From Saprospiraceae bacterium (lineage in GTDB: Bacteria; Bacteroidota; Bacteroidia; Chitinophagales; Saprospiraceae): a stretch of 64,000 nt of DNA. The position numbers were made by a program, and so were the translations under genes. The stretch is from assembly GCA_020629315.1 (NCBI GenBank), contig JAHDDO010000007.1:9067-73066 (forward strand), written 5' to 3'. Below are positions 10,501 through 17,758 of the stretch, piece by piece. The notes below the pieces were generated by a model. The model did no database searches. It was not told where the DNA came from and saw only the letters and a program-made list of their open reading frames with translations. Positions within the stretch are counted from its first letter, which is position 1, and every line of letters starts with the position of its first letter.

Positions 10501-10556
10501 CCTATAACACTTACGCAAAACAGCAAACAGGTCGAAATAGTAAAGAGTAGTTTCAT
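7512..10556 (-). CDS. SusC/RagA-family TonB-dependent outer-membrane transporter
   Basis: A 1014-residue SusC-like importer and first gene of the glucan operon. Signal peptide about 1-20 (SVIGQ), carboxypeptidase-regulatory-like domain about 23-100, a TonB-box-like stretch (LDEVVVIGYG) near 105, plug domain with the family hallmark IRGISTNGDNTPLFIVDG and DVLKDAASCAIYGARAANGV, then a 22-strand-type barrel to the C-terminus. It imports oligosaccharides across the outer membrane with energy from TonB-ExbBD. No hybrid two-component or ECF/anti-sigma regulator gene is adjacent, so control is not obvious; a -7 box, a stem-loop and a palindrome lie in the 90 bp upstream. Confidence 0.96.
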   Translation of the reverse strand: MKLLFTISTCLLFCVSVIGQNRTIQGNIISAEDDLPLIGVSILVSNSDRGTISDVDGNYTLEVPASADSLVFSYTGFETYNVAINDRETIDLVMSPASELLDEVVVIGYGVQKKKVATGAISKIGEENLDGYQVQNVQSALEGQVSGLLVSEASGQPGASKAILIRGISTNGDNTPLFIVDGLQVGNLDNINPNDVESVDVLKDAASCAIYGARAANGVVIVTTKKGKKGGEMIFESFTSTAEPWRLPSMLGADDYIALTREKFENGGQTVSINSLGFPQLGENTVNTNWMDVIFNPANTQSHRLSASANNMFLSLEYWDQKGVVGGDKSNYKRYAMRINGSKQINPYLKIGENIYVNRVSNNNIGINDAFGTVIADAFAYDPITDVYDPNAQYGFAQSRWVQKEHYNPLSRLFVTNGQGHGDQILGNIFLDFEPINKLRFHSDVGIEYWWFKFRNFVPDFAFHPSAVNIGNDIVQGFGFFQSTQFENYINYKDTLNNHHFDVIVGTSYRTTEQERGGGSSSFIPTEVQFDENFQILDAGQDTIDQAYGSIDVDYALISYYGRLIYDYDSKYLFSATLRRDGSSNFGSANRFGLFPSFSAGWVISDENFFNLGPLNFMKVRFSWGINGNDRIRPLTFASKVENAFSYPFGVDPALNTGSALATPPNPNIKWEESVQLDIGLEFGLWDDQLTGEVDFYKKNTKDLLMDQVIPGYIGATNNPISNLGEIENSGIEASLNYKFNAGGVKFTTGLNYTTFTNVVIDVAGESGFIDGWGWPVRNQPITRMTEGFPVGHFIGYKTDGIFQTQEEVFSHINSSGDLLQPNASPGDIRFVDVNGDGIINTDDIGHIGSPWPDHIFGATLGAKFKGFDFNVVLGSQIGHDIFRTYERSDITFTNYQDFWLDRWTEENPSLDMPRLVSNDPNNNQRPSDFYVEDGSFLRLRNIQLGYNLPEGLLSRAKIRGIKIYASANNLLTITNYRGFDPEIGTTGWILDTGIDKGFYPANKTIGGGIKVTL

Positions 10557-10578
10557 AAAGTTTTAGTTTAGTATTATC

Positions 10579-10592
10579 ATCACAATTGTGAT
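10579..10592. promoter_or_regulatory. Perfect 14-bp palindrome before susC
   Basis: ATCACAATTGTGAT is a perfect palindrome about 22 bp upstream of the SusC start codon. If the -7 box at 10639-10646 is used, it lies in the untranslated leader, where a bound regulator could block transcription or a hairpin could mask the ribosome site. The half-sites are the reverse arrangement of a CRP-type TGTGA-N6-TCACA site, so CRP binding is not implied. Confidence 0.45.
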
Positions 10593-10595
10593 ATG

Positions 10596-10635
10596 GAATT
10601 CGGGTCGCATTTTTCCGTAAACCTTCCCGAATTCG
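10596..10635 (-). repeat. Stem-loop with 9-bp arms in susC leader
   Basis: GAATTCGGG (10596-10604) pairs perfectly with CCCGAATTC (10627-10635) around a 22-nt loop. Relative to the -7 box at 10639-10646, transcription would begin at about 10632, so the stem would be at or near the 5' end of the susC mRNA, a position that can stabilise transcripts. The structure is seen; its role is inferred. Confidence 0.45.
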
Positions 10636-10638
10636 AAC

Positions 10639-10646
10639 AAATATAA
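10639..10646 (-). promoter_or_regulatory. -7 box (TATATTTG) for the SusC operon
   Basis: On the minus strand this matches the Bacteroidota -7 consensus TAnnTTTG exactly. It is about 83 bp upstream of the SusC start codon. No TTG at the preferred -33 spacing is present (nearest has an 11-bp gap), so the promoter may need an activator. The rest of 10557-10974 (418 bp between the divergent susC and nitronate monooxygenase genes) is AT-rich non-coding DNA with no ORF I can support. Confidence 0.4.
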
Positions 10647-10974
10647 TTTTCTTTTGCAATCCTATCTGAAGATATTGTTACATCAACGGTACATCAAACA
10701 CAACAATATTATACATCAACATACTTTAAGCTAATTAATAGAATTATTGTTAAGACCTTAATTTCCAAGGGTTTAGTTGGCAAAAGTTACCTTTTTCACC
10801 ATTTCACATACTTTCTCAAGACAAATTTGGGGTTACACCAAACTGAAAATAATTCAGACATTTAATTTGCAATCTTTATAGCCTATTTTGGTTTCCATTT
10901 GTACGTATAATATGTAGCTATTTATAAGGGTCATAAAAATATCTTTTAGCTAGTTCTATACTTTTTCAAAACCA

Positions 10975-11967
10975 ATGTACTTTCACCATATGAATAGACA
11001 AGACCTTCTCACAAAATTTAATCTTGACCTTCCTGTGATCGCTTCACCCATGTTTATCGTTTCACAATTGGATCTGGTAAAAGCTTGCGTTGAAAATGGA
11101 ATCATTGGATCTTTTCCATCTCTTAATAATAGGAGCACCGAAGGTTTTGAAAAATGGGTGGTCGAACTAAATCAACACTTTGCTTCAGTAAGTGAAAAGA
11201 CTGGCAAAAAGCTACCTCCTTATGCTGTAAATCTAATCGTGCACCGCACAAACATAAGAGCAATGGTAGATTTAGAAATATGTGAGAAGCATAAAGTACC
11301 CATCATTATCACTTCTTTAGGTGCTGTATCGGAATTGGTTGACAGAGTGCATGCCTACGGAGGCCTGGTCTTTCATGATGTAACCAACCCGTACCATGCC
11401 CAAAAGGCTATTGATGCAGGTGTAGATGGGATTATTTGTGTATCCTCAGGAGCCGGCGGCCATGCAGGCACAACAAATCCTATACCGCTGGTTCACGAAA
11501 TACGAAAGATTTGGGATGGTTTGATTATCCTAGGCGGCTGTCTATCAACAGGGCAAGACGTAGCTACTGCACTCCAAATGGGTGCCGACATTGCTTATAT
11601 GGGAACTCGGTTTATAAATACGCAAGAAGCCATTGCCTCAGAAGGCTATAAACAGATGATCATAGATTCTGGAGCAAAGGATATTATCTACACAGCTGCC
11701 GTTTCCGGAATACCGGGTAATTATTTGGGAAAAAGCCTAATCGCAGCGGGAATCACGCCTGAACTATGGGAAAGTAAGACCAAGGTAGATTTTAACGAAA
11801 AGCTCAACACGGATGAGGCCAAGGCATGGAAAGATTTGTGGTCCGCAGGGCAAGGTGTGGCTAGTATACATGACAATCCCCCAGCTGCAGCATTGATCCA
11901 TTCCCTAAAATCGCAATTTAAAGAAGCGGTGCAAAGACAATCACGATTGTTAGAACAGTATAGCTAA
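10975..11967 (+). CDS. Nitronate monooxygenase-family FMN flavoprotein
   Basis: A 330-residue cytosolic TIM-barrel flavoprotein of the nitronate monooxygenase (formerly 2-nitropropane dioxygenase) family, which oxidises alkyl nitronates; some members are enoyl reductases or have other activities. Seen: N-terminal LPVIASPMF, the SSGAGGHAG segment with catalytic-type H163, the FMN phosphate loop GGCLSTG and MGADIAYMGTRF. Length is normal. An internal ATG at residue 6 (MNRQDLL, 10990) fits the family N-terminus slightly better than the annotated start. It is monocistronic or leads into the NTF2-like gene 117 bp downstream. Substrate is not readable. Confidence 0.85.
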   Translation: MYFHHMNRQDLLTKFNLDLPVIASPMFIVSQLDLVKACVENGIIGSFPSLNNRSTEGFEKWVVELNQHFASVSEKTGKKLPPYAVNLIVHRTNIRAMVDLEICEKHKVPIIITSLGAVSELVDRVHAYGGLVFHDVTNPYHAQKAIDAGVDGIICVSSGAGGHAGTTNPIPLVHEIRKIWDGLIILGGCLSTGQDVATALQMGADIAYMGTRFINTQEAIASEGYKQMIIDSGAKDIIYTAAVSGIPGNYLGKSLIAAGITPELWESKTKVDFNEKLNTDEAKAWKDLWSAGQGVASIHDNPPAAALIHSLKSQFKEAVQRQSRLLEQYS

Positions 11968-12084
11968 CTTTTAGGCGACAAATCTAAATTTGAAGCACGA
12001 TTTGATATAACACAAGCTTCGTTTCGTCGAAAATTGAAATTTGGTTCTATTTTCTTATGCTTCTTTGGACTATATATCATCGAA

Positions 12085-12594
12085 ATGAAAAATATAGCCA
12101 CACTCTTAGTCTTTTCCCTGCTAAGCCAATTTGGTTTTGCACAATCAGAATCGAACTATCTCAACTCTATAGAAGGAGTAACTAATAAAATGCTTGATAT
12201 TATCTCAGGTGATATTGATGAGGAACGCGATTGGGATAGCTACAGAAATTTATTCTTACCAACGGCTCAAAAGATTTCAATACAAATCCAAAAAGATGGA
12301 AATGTTAAGGTTCGCAGCATGAACCTAGAAGAATTCATTAGATATGTAGGGCCCTTATATTCTAGGGATGGTTTTGAAGAATATAGCACGGGTGTAACTA
12401 TTAATGAATTTAACGGTATTGCTAATGTGTTCCAGAGTTTTTACTGCAAAAACCTGTTGGGGACGTATGAGCAAACAGGCATAAATAGTTATCAAATGGT
12501 ATTCAAAGATGATCGATGGTGGATCGCTAGTACTTTATTTACCAACGCCACAAAAGAAAATCCGGTCCCTGATAAATATTTGAAATCAAAGTAA
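12085..12594 (+). CDS. Secreted NTF2-like (SnoaL-type) protein
   Basis: The ORF track begins at 12034, but the ATG at 12085 gives a clean signal peptide (MKNIATLLVFSLLSQFGFAQ), so I take that start (169 residues). The mature part has the order seen in NTF2-like proteins: an N-terminal helix, DWDSYRNLFLP, a central F-Y-F segment, and a closing FKDDRWWIASTLF strand pair. Proteins like this often bind small ligands, but no enzymatic residues can be assigned. The neighbour upstream is the nitronate monooxygenase-like gene. Fold assignment is by pattern and moderately sure. Confidence 0.65.
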   Translation: MKNIATLLVFSLLSQFGFAQSESNYLNSIEGVTNKMLDIISGDIDEERDWDSYRNLFLPTAQKISIQIQKDGNVKVRSMNLEEFIRYVGPLYSRDGFEEYSTGVTINEFNGIANVFQSFYCKNLLGTYEQTGINSYQMVFKDDRWWIASTLFTNATKENPVPDKYLKSK

Positions 12595-12616
12595 ATCCAT
12601 TATAAAAACAACAACC

Positions 12617-12805
12617 ATGAAGAACAACAATTATTATCTAGATCGAGTCCTTCTTATTTTAGGTACTATCACAATTTTAACGGGCGTATACGCTTTTGTG
12701 CAACTAAAACCCTTCTCGATATATCTGCCAGCACTATTATTTGGAAGTATACTATTCTGGGGAGGCTACATACAATGGCTGCAGAATAGTAATTCAAGAT
12801 TATAA
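12617..12805 (+). CDS. Small two-helix membrane protein
   Basis: A 62-residue ORF with two hydrophobic segments (about 10-30 and 35-55: LLILGTITILTGVYAFV, LPALLFGSILFWGGYI) and charged ends. It starts 22 bp after the NTF2-like gene, with an ATG following an A-rich leader, and looks co-transcribed. I do not recognise a family. It ends 8 bp from the convergent TetR gene. Confidence 0.55.
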   Translation: MKNNNYYLDRVLLILGTITILTGVYAFVQLKPFSIYLPALLFGSILFWGGYIQWLQNSNSRL

Positions 12806-12813
12806 GTCGAAAA

Positions 12814-13497
12814 TCAAGGACACTTAATCAGCATTCGTTCTACATAGAACCAAAGCAGGTTCACTACTTCATCATAGTTATCCTTAGCTACCTTAACATC
12901 TGTCAATCTAGGCAGATGTTCTGCAAAATAGATTTGATTATTGGCCATTTCGAAAAAACTGCTGGCCATTGAATGAGAATATGGAAATGCAGGATCCAAC
13001 TCTAATATTACATCAGCGATTTTTTGACACAGCTCCTTGTAACTAGTAAAGAAACCTTCCTTATTCTCTTCATCTACCTTTTTGGTATGATATGCCTTAG
13101 AACCCTCTGAGATAATGATTCTATGTAATACCTTCTCATTCACATATTCAGTAGATGGGTTTTCCTTGGTCGCATCTACAATCGTCTCCACGATAATTTT
13201 CATTTTTCGCTTTGGATCATCAATATTTCTCGTATTAATATCCAAAAGGTAGCTAACCCAATTCCAATACCATATTTCGAGATATAACAGTAGCATGTGC
13301 TTATTCTCAAAATATCGGTACAGTGAGGTTTCATTCGATCCCATCTTCTCAGCAAGCTTTCGAAAGGTGAAACACTCAAAACCAATATCGTCAATAAGCA
13401 ATATACTATGCTTAATAATGCTCCGCCCCAATGTGGTCATTTGTGGGTCTCGGAGGTACAATCCCTGAGGTATCGATATGCTTAAACCAACTGACAT
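12814..13497 (-). CDS. TetR/AcrR-family transcriptional regulator
   Basis: A one-component DNA-binding regulator. The helix-turn-helix is clear: FTFRKLAEKMGSNETSLYRYFENK, followed by a helical ligand/dimer domain of about 150 residues. The ORF track starts at 13536; I use ATG 13497 (MSVGLSI), though ATG 13440 (MTTLGRS) is equally possible because a TAAATTTG -7 box on the minus strand (13503-13510, with TTG at 13534-13536) would put the transcript start near 13496. It is divergent from the SulP-carbonic anhydrase pair and is the obvious candidate regulator of that operon, though this is inference from position. Confidence 0.85.
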   Translation of the reverse strand: MSVGLSISIPQGLYLRDPQMTTLGRSIIKHSILLIDDIGFECFTFRKLAEKMGSNETSLYRYFENKHMLLLYLEIWYWNWVSYLLDINTRNIDDPKRKMKIIVETIVDATKENPSTEYVNEKVLHRIIISEGSKAYHTKKVDEENKEGFFTSYKELCQKIADVILELDPAFPYSHSMASSFFEMANNQIYFAEHLPRLTDVKVAKDNYDEVVNLLWFYVERMLIKCP

Positions 13498-13585
13498 CTT
13501 GTCAAATTTAAAAATAGTTGCTAATTCCGTGAACAATATTAATCACAATTTTATTAGTAATACTTACATTTAAAAATTGTTTACT

Positions 13586-13593
13586 TAAATTTG
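13586..13593 (+). promoter_or_regulatory. -7 box (TAAATTTG) for SulP-carbonic anhydrase operon
   Basis: Exact match to TAnnTTTG, 20 bp upstream of the SulP start codon. A well-spaced -33 TTG is not visible, in keeping with a regulated promoter. The 116-bp region shared with the divergent TetR gene also holds a short inverted repeat GTAA-TAC-TTAC that could be an operator. Confidence 0.45.
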
Positions 13594-13613
13594 CGCAACG
13601 AAAACTAAAAACT

Positions 13614-15227
13614 ATGTCTAAGTATCTTTCAAATTTGAAAAGTGACATTCCTGCATCGATTGTGGTATTCCTTGTAGCTGTACCCCTATGTTTGGGTATC
13701 GCATTAGCATCAGGAGCCCCTCTATTTTCAGGTATTATTGCCGGAATTATAGGTGGAATCGTAGTGGGTGCCTTAAGTGGTTCACAGCTAGGTGTAAGTG
13801 GGCCTGCCGCTGGTCTTGCTGTTATTGTACTAACCGCTATTCAAGATTTAGGGTCTTTCCAAATCTTTCTATTAGCGGTGGTAATTGCAGGTATATTCCA
13901 AACAGTATTAGGGTTTCTTAAAGCCGGGATCATTGGGTATTATTTTCCATCTTCCGTAATTAAAGGTATGTTAGCCGGTATTGGTGTGATAATCTTCCTT
14001 AAGCAAATACCTCATGCCGTAGGCTATGACAAAGATTTCGAAGGGAGTCTATCGTTTGCGCAACCCGACGGACACAATACATTGAGTCAATTATATTATA
14101 TGATGGAGGGAATCTCTCCAGGCGCAGTTATAATTACGTTGGTTTCATTAGCAATACTCATCCTTTGGGAACAAGGTTTTATGAAAAAGATTGCCTTGTT
14201 TAAAATAGTCCAAGGTCCATTAGTGGTAGTAACCTTAGGTATTATTTTAGGTCTTGCTTTCCAAGGTACAGACTGGGCGCTTAAGACAGACCAAATCGTT
14301 TCAATTCCAGTTGCAGAAGGTATTTCAGGCTTCTTAAACCTGTTTACTTTCCCAGACTTCTCCGCTTGGAACAATCCTCAAGTATATACAGTCGCGATCA
14401 CGTTAGCTGTAGTAGCTTCATTAGAAACATTATTATGTCTGGAAGCAACTGACAAATTAGATCCGATGAAACGAGTGTCACCGGCAAATCAAGAATTAAA
14501 AGCGCAAGGGATTGGGAATTTGTTATCTGGCCTAATTGGCGGTCTTCCCGTTACACAAGTAATTGTTCGTAGTTCCACAAACATTTTATCAGGTGGTAAA
14601 ACTAAGATGGCTGCCATTCTTCACGGGTTTATTTTGTTGGGAACCGCAATGGTAATTCCTAATATTCTAAACTTGATTCCATTATCATGCTTAGCCGCTA
14701 TTTTATTCTTAGTTGGATATAAATTAGCTAAACCGGTTTTATTTAAAGAAATGTACGCAAAGGGATGGTCTTCATTCATTCCATTCATCGTGACCATCGT
14801 AGGTATTGTTCTTACAGATTTATTAATGGGTATTGGCATTGGAATGGCCGTAGCAATATTCTATGTGTTGTATAATAATTATAAAAAGCCATTTCATTTT
14901 GAAACTGAAAATCATTTAGGTGAAGAAGGTGATATCAGAATCGAATTATCTGAAGAAGTTACCTTCTTGAATAAAGCGAATATTCAACGTGCACTAAACA
15001 TTGTTCCAGAAAATAGAAAGGTGATCATTGATGCTTCTAAAGCTATTGATATTGATGTAGACGTAATCGAAATCATTGAAGAATTCGAAATAAATGCACG
15101 AGAGAAAAATATTGAAGTAGAAATTATTGAAAGAAGACGAAAACCGTCTGAGCAAAGAGCCGTCATGACACTGGAAGCGGCTATTGCCGATCACACTCCT
15201 ACAAAATCAAAAATGAAAACAGCATGA
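13614..15227 (+). CDS. SulP-family anion (probable bicarbonate) transporter
   Basis: A 537-residue inner-membrane transporter of the SulP/SLC26 family. The N-terminal signature is intact (DIPASIVVFLVAVPLCLGIALASGAPLF in shorter terms: VPLCLGIALASG), with 10-14 hydrophobic segments to about residue 420 and a C-terminal STAS-like cytoplasmic domain (about 430-520) that is shorter and divergent. Its stop overlaps the start of the beta-carbonic anhydrase gene (ATGA), which implies translational coupling and points to bicarbonate rather than sulfate as substrate, as in other SulP-carbonic anhydrase pairs. A TetR gene is divergent upstream. Substrate is inferred. Confidence 0.88.
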   Translation: MSKYLSNLKSDIPASIVVFLVAVPLCLGIALASGAPLFSGIIAGIIGGIVVGALSGSQLGVSGPAAGLAVIVLTAIQDLGSFQIFLLAVVIAGIFQTVLGFLKAGIIGYYFPSSVIKGMLAGIGVIIFLKQIPHAVGYDKDFEGSLSFAQPDGHNTLSQLYYMMEGISPGAVIITLVSLAILILWEQGFMKKIALFKIVQGPLVVVTLGIILGLAFQGTDWALKTDQIVSIPVAEGISGFLNLFTFPDFSAWNNPQVYTVAITLAVVASLETLLCLEATDKLDPMKRVSPANQELKAQGIGNLLSGLIGGLPVTQVIVRSSTNILSGGKTKMAAILHGFILLGTAMVIPNILNLIPLSCLAAILFLVGYKLAKPVLFKEMYAKGWSSFIPFIVTIVGIVLTDLLMGIGIGMAVAIFYVLYNNYKKPFHFETENHLGEEGDIRIELSEEVTFLNKANIQRALNIVPENRKVIIDASKAIDIDVDVIEIIEEFEINAREKNIEVEIIERRRKPSEQRAVMTLEAAIADHTPTKSKMKTA

Positions 15228-15865
15228 TAGAAACACTAGCTAATTATACACAAACCAAAGAAAGTCAATCTTCATTACAACCCGCAACTGTAAAAGATCT
15301 ATTGGTTGAAGGAAATAAAAGATTTACATCTAAAAATCCTATTAGTCGTAACTATGATGCACAGATTGAGCAAACCAGTACAGGACAATTTCCATTTGCC
15401 GCTGTTGTAAGTTGCATCGATTCAAGAATTCCTACAGAGATTATTTTTGATCAAGGTATCGGAGACATCTTTAATGCACGAATCGCAGGAAACTTTGTCA
15501 ATACTGATATTCTAGGAAGCCTGGAATTCGCTTGCAAACTAGCTGGATCCAAACTAATTGTGGTAATGGGTCACACATCTTGTGGAGCAGTAAAAGGTGC
15601 TTGTGATAATGCAAAATTAGGGAATTTAACCGCTATGCTTGATAAGATAATGCCTGCTGTAAACAACACAACTACAGCAGAAAACGAAGCAAGAGATTCT
15701 AGCAATTTGGATTTCGTTAATCGAGTGGCTGAAGAAAACGTAAATCTGACTATCGCAAAGATTAAATCAGATAGTGAGGTACTAAACACTATGTATACTG
15801 ACGGGGACATAGATATCCTCGGCGCAATATATGACGTGAAAACGGGCAATGTCCGTTTTCTATAG
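15224..15865 (+). CDS. Beta-class carbonic anhydrase
   Basis: A 213-residue zinc enzyme that interconverts CO2 and bicarbonate in the cytosol. The zinc site is complete: C64 (in SCIDSR), H117 and C120 (in GHTSCGAVKGA), with the catalytic dyad D66-R68. Length and the C-terminal ILGAIYDVKTGNV are standard. It overlaps the SulP gene by 4 bp, forming a two-gene module that likely supplies or retains bicarbonate for carboxylases. A strong terminator follows 43 bp downstream. Confidence 0.95.
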   Translation: MIETLANYTQTKESQSSLQPATVKDLLVEGNKRFTSKNPISRNYDAQIEQTSTGQFPFAAVVSCIDSRIPTEIIFDQGIGDIFNARIAGNFVNTDILGSLEFACKLAGSKLIVVMGHTSCGAVKGACDNAKLGNLTAMLDKIMPAVNNTTTAENEARDSSNLDFVNRVAEENVNLTIAKIKSDSEVLNTMYTDGDIDILGAIYDVKTGNVRFL

Positions 15866-15907
15866 AATGATGAACAGCTCACAACGGTGAGTAATCAAAA
15901 CCAAACC

Positions 15908-15939
15908 AGCCAGCCTTTAGTCAAAGGGCTGGCTTTTTT
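15908..15939 (+). terminator. Intrinsic terminator after carbonic anhydrase gene
   Basis: AGCCAGCC pairs with GGCTGGCT (extended by TTT/AAA with one bulged base) around a short loop, followed by six T residues. This closes the SulP-carbonic anhydrase transcript. Confidence 0.85.
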
Positions 15940-15962
15940 AATTTAGCAAATAATTTGCACTT

Positions 15963-16682
15963 ATGTGGCTATTTGCCGGTTTATCCGCTTTTTTTATTGG
16001 TATTTCTAAAGGAGGACTTAAAGGGATGGGTCCTATCGTAGTGCTATGTATGGCCTATGCTTTTGGTGCTAAAGCCTCGACTGGTATCCTGGTTCCTTTA
16101 CTATTAGTGGGGGATAGTATCGCATTAGTCACCTATAGAAAATTTATCAGTAAAAAACACATCATTCAATTTACACCGTGGGTGATCCTAGGCATACTAA
16201 TCGGCGTCTATATTGGCAAAGACTTGCCTGAAATTTGGTTTAAAAAAGGTCTTGCCATACTCATTTTAAGCAGTTTATTAATTCTATGGTATTGGGATTT
16301 CTACTTGAAAAAGAATGTAAAAAACAGCCCAAGCCTAACGGGTATTACTGGCTTAGGCGCCGGAATATTTACCATGCTCGGCAATTTAGCAGGGGCTTTC
16401 TCGAATATCTATTTCCTAATGACAGGGCTAGACAAAAAGCATATCATCGGAACATCCACCCTTATTTTCTTTTTGATCAATGCTTTCAAAATTCCCTTTC
16501 ACATTTTCAGCTGGCATACGATAACTTGGGAAACCTTACGCATTGATGTAATACTCATACCCGTACTAGCCCTAGGATTTTTGTGCGGATATGTATTAGT
16601 GAAACGAATTAGTGAAACGGGGTATAGAAAATTTTTATATGCTGCGACAATCTTGGGTGCTCTATTTCTGTCTATTCAATAA
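15963..16682 (+). CDS. TauE/SafE-family permease
   Basis: A 239-residue integral membrane protein with about eight hydrophobic segments and the family's repeated half-structure, including GISKGGLKGMG near the N-terminus and GLGAGIFTMLGNLAGAFSNIY in the second half. TauE/SafE proteins move sulfite, sulfonates or other small anions. No substrate clue is visible. Transcribed after the carbonic anhydrase terminator, so likely from its own promoter. Its 3' end overlaps the convergent membrane-protein gene by 21 bp. Confidence 0.82.
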   Translation: MWLFAGLSAFFIGISKGGLKGMGPIVVLCMAYAFGAKASTGILVPLLLVGDSIALVTYRKFISKKHIIQFTPWVILGILIGVYIGKDLPEIWFKKGLAILILSSLLILWYWDFYLKKNVKNSPSLTGITGLGAGIFTMLGNLAGAFSNIYFLMTGLDKKHIIGTSTLIFFLINAFKIPFHIFSWHTITWETLRIDVILIPVLALGFLCGYVLVKRISETGYRKFLYAATILGALFLSIQ

Positions 16683-17243
16683 TTTGTGATCAAATTCAAA
16701 TAATATCTCCTCAGCATCTCTCAATATCCACGAGCGCTCAAGCCAATGTTTTTCATAACGATCAAACATAAAAAAGAGAGTCGCAAAAAGACAACTCCAC
16801 ATGATGAAGTACGTAAAAATGTCAATATAAAATATTTCTGACTCGCCAAAATAAATGCCCAGTCCGCAAAATATCAGAAAGGCTAAACCAAAGACACAGA
16901 ATATAAACTTAGGTTTGACAAATACATCTCTAATTAAGAAAAGATTCTTGTGGCGTTGAGTAAAAAGATTATTTCTCCGTAAAGAAGCAATTAAAATGAT
17001 GAGCAATAAGTCAATTATGGTTAGATAATATATAAGCTCATTTTTAATAAAACCAAAACCAATCTTACGAAATAAAAAGTCTAATTTTTCTTGCCCTTGA
17101 GGCACAGATAAGGCCTCAATATATGGTGCGTAAAAGTATGCAAAAACAAAAAATATCAGCGTCCATAAAATGGAGCGAGCATAAAGGAATATAAAAGTGA
17201 AAAGAAAGTACGTCGTTACTTTTGCAATTTCTTTCCTATCCAT
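16662..17243 (-). CDS. Unknown four-helix membrane protein
   Basis: A 193-residue protein with about four transmembrane segments (near 10-40, 65-85, 105-125, 135-160) and a charged C-terminus (RYEKHWLERSWILRDAEE). I do not recognise the family. It starts 15 bp after the cytochrome c gene stop on the same strand, so the two are probably co-transcribed. The gene end overlaps the convergent TauE/SafE gene. Confidence 0.6.
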   Translation of the reverse strand: MDRKEIAKVTTYFLFTFIFLYARSILWTLIFFVFAYFYAPYIEALSVPQGQEKLDFLFRKIGFGFIKNELIYYLTIIDLLLIILIASLRRNNLFTQRHKNLFLIRDVFVKPKFIFCVFGLAFLIFCGLGIYFGESEIFYIDIFTYFIMWSCLFATLFFMFDRYEKHWLERSWILRDAEEILFEFDHKLLNRQK

Positions 17244-17258
17244 ACAGCTCCTTTGTTA

Positions 17259-17696
17259 TTAGCGAAACCCTTCGATATACTTCGCTACCGCCACAATTTC
17301 TGCATCACTCATTACTCCTTTAAAAGGCGTCATTAATCCTTTACCAAAGTAAACTTGTGCTACACTTTCTTCCAATGGCAATTTAGATATACTGAGGTCC
17401 TTGGATCCATTAATGACCATATTACCTTTAATGCCATGACAAGCAGCACAATGAATTTTAAATTTCTTTGCGGCATCCACGTCAGCCACATCTTTATCAG
17501 AAACCGACTTTAATAACTTGACCGCTTCTTTATAATGCTCATCCGAAACGGTTCGTTTTGGCGCACTCTTTTTAGTTGGCTTGGTTACTTGCTCTTTGGT
17601 TTCTACTTTATTTTTCTTTGGAGCTGGAGTACTGGGCTTCTCTGTGCAAGAAGCCAATAATAGTAGTGTGGCAACAATGATGATAACTTCCTTCAT
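17259..17696 (-). CDS. Monohaem cytochrome c lipoprotein
   Basis: A 145-residue class I c-type cytochrome anchored by a lipid (lipobox C17 in LLLASC). A Lys/Pro-rich linker (about 22-50) leads to the haem domain with CAACH at 83-87 and a probable axial methionine, M122, in GLMTPFKGVMSDAEI. It carries single electrons in the periplasm. The partner is not evident; a membrane protein of unknown role lies downstream. Confidence 0.88.
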   Translation of the reverse strand: MKEVIIIVATLLLLASCTEKPSTPAPKKNKVETKEQVTKPTKKSAPKRTVSDEHYKEAVKLLKSVSDKDVADVDAAKKFKIHCAACHGIKGNMVINGSKDLSISKLPLEESVAQVYFGKGLMTPFKGVMSDAEIVAVAKYIEGFR

Positions 17697-17758
17697 GCGA
17701 TCGTTTTCTTAACTATTAAATATAAGCGCATTCCCAAAATAGACATAAAAGTCACTTA

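Noticed and set aside
10579-10592. CRP/FNR site before susC
   Set aside because: The half-sites are in the everted order (TCACA-TGTGA), not TGTGA-N6-TCACA.
10477-10659. 60-residue minus-strand ORF over the SusC start
   Set aside because: Out of frame with SusC, overlaps its signal peptide and promoter, no family resemblance: shadow ORF.
16662-16682. Overlap of convergent genes as a frameshift
   Set aside because: Both proteins are of plausible length with intact C-termini; short convergent overlaps recur in the window (28640-28653, 38175-38185).
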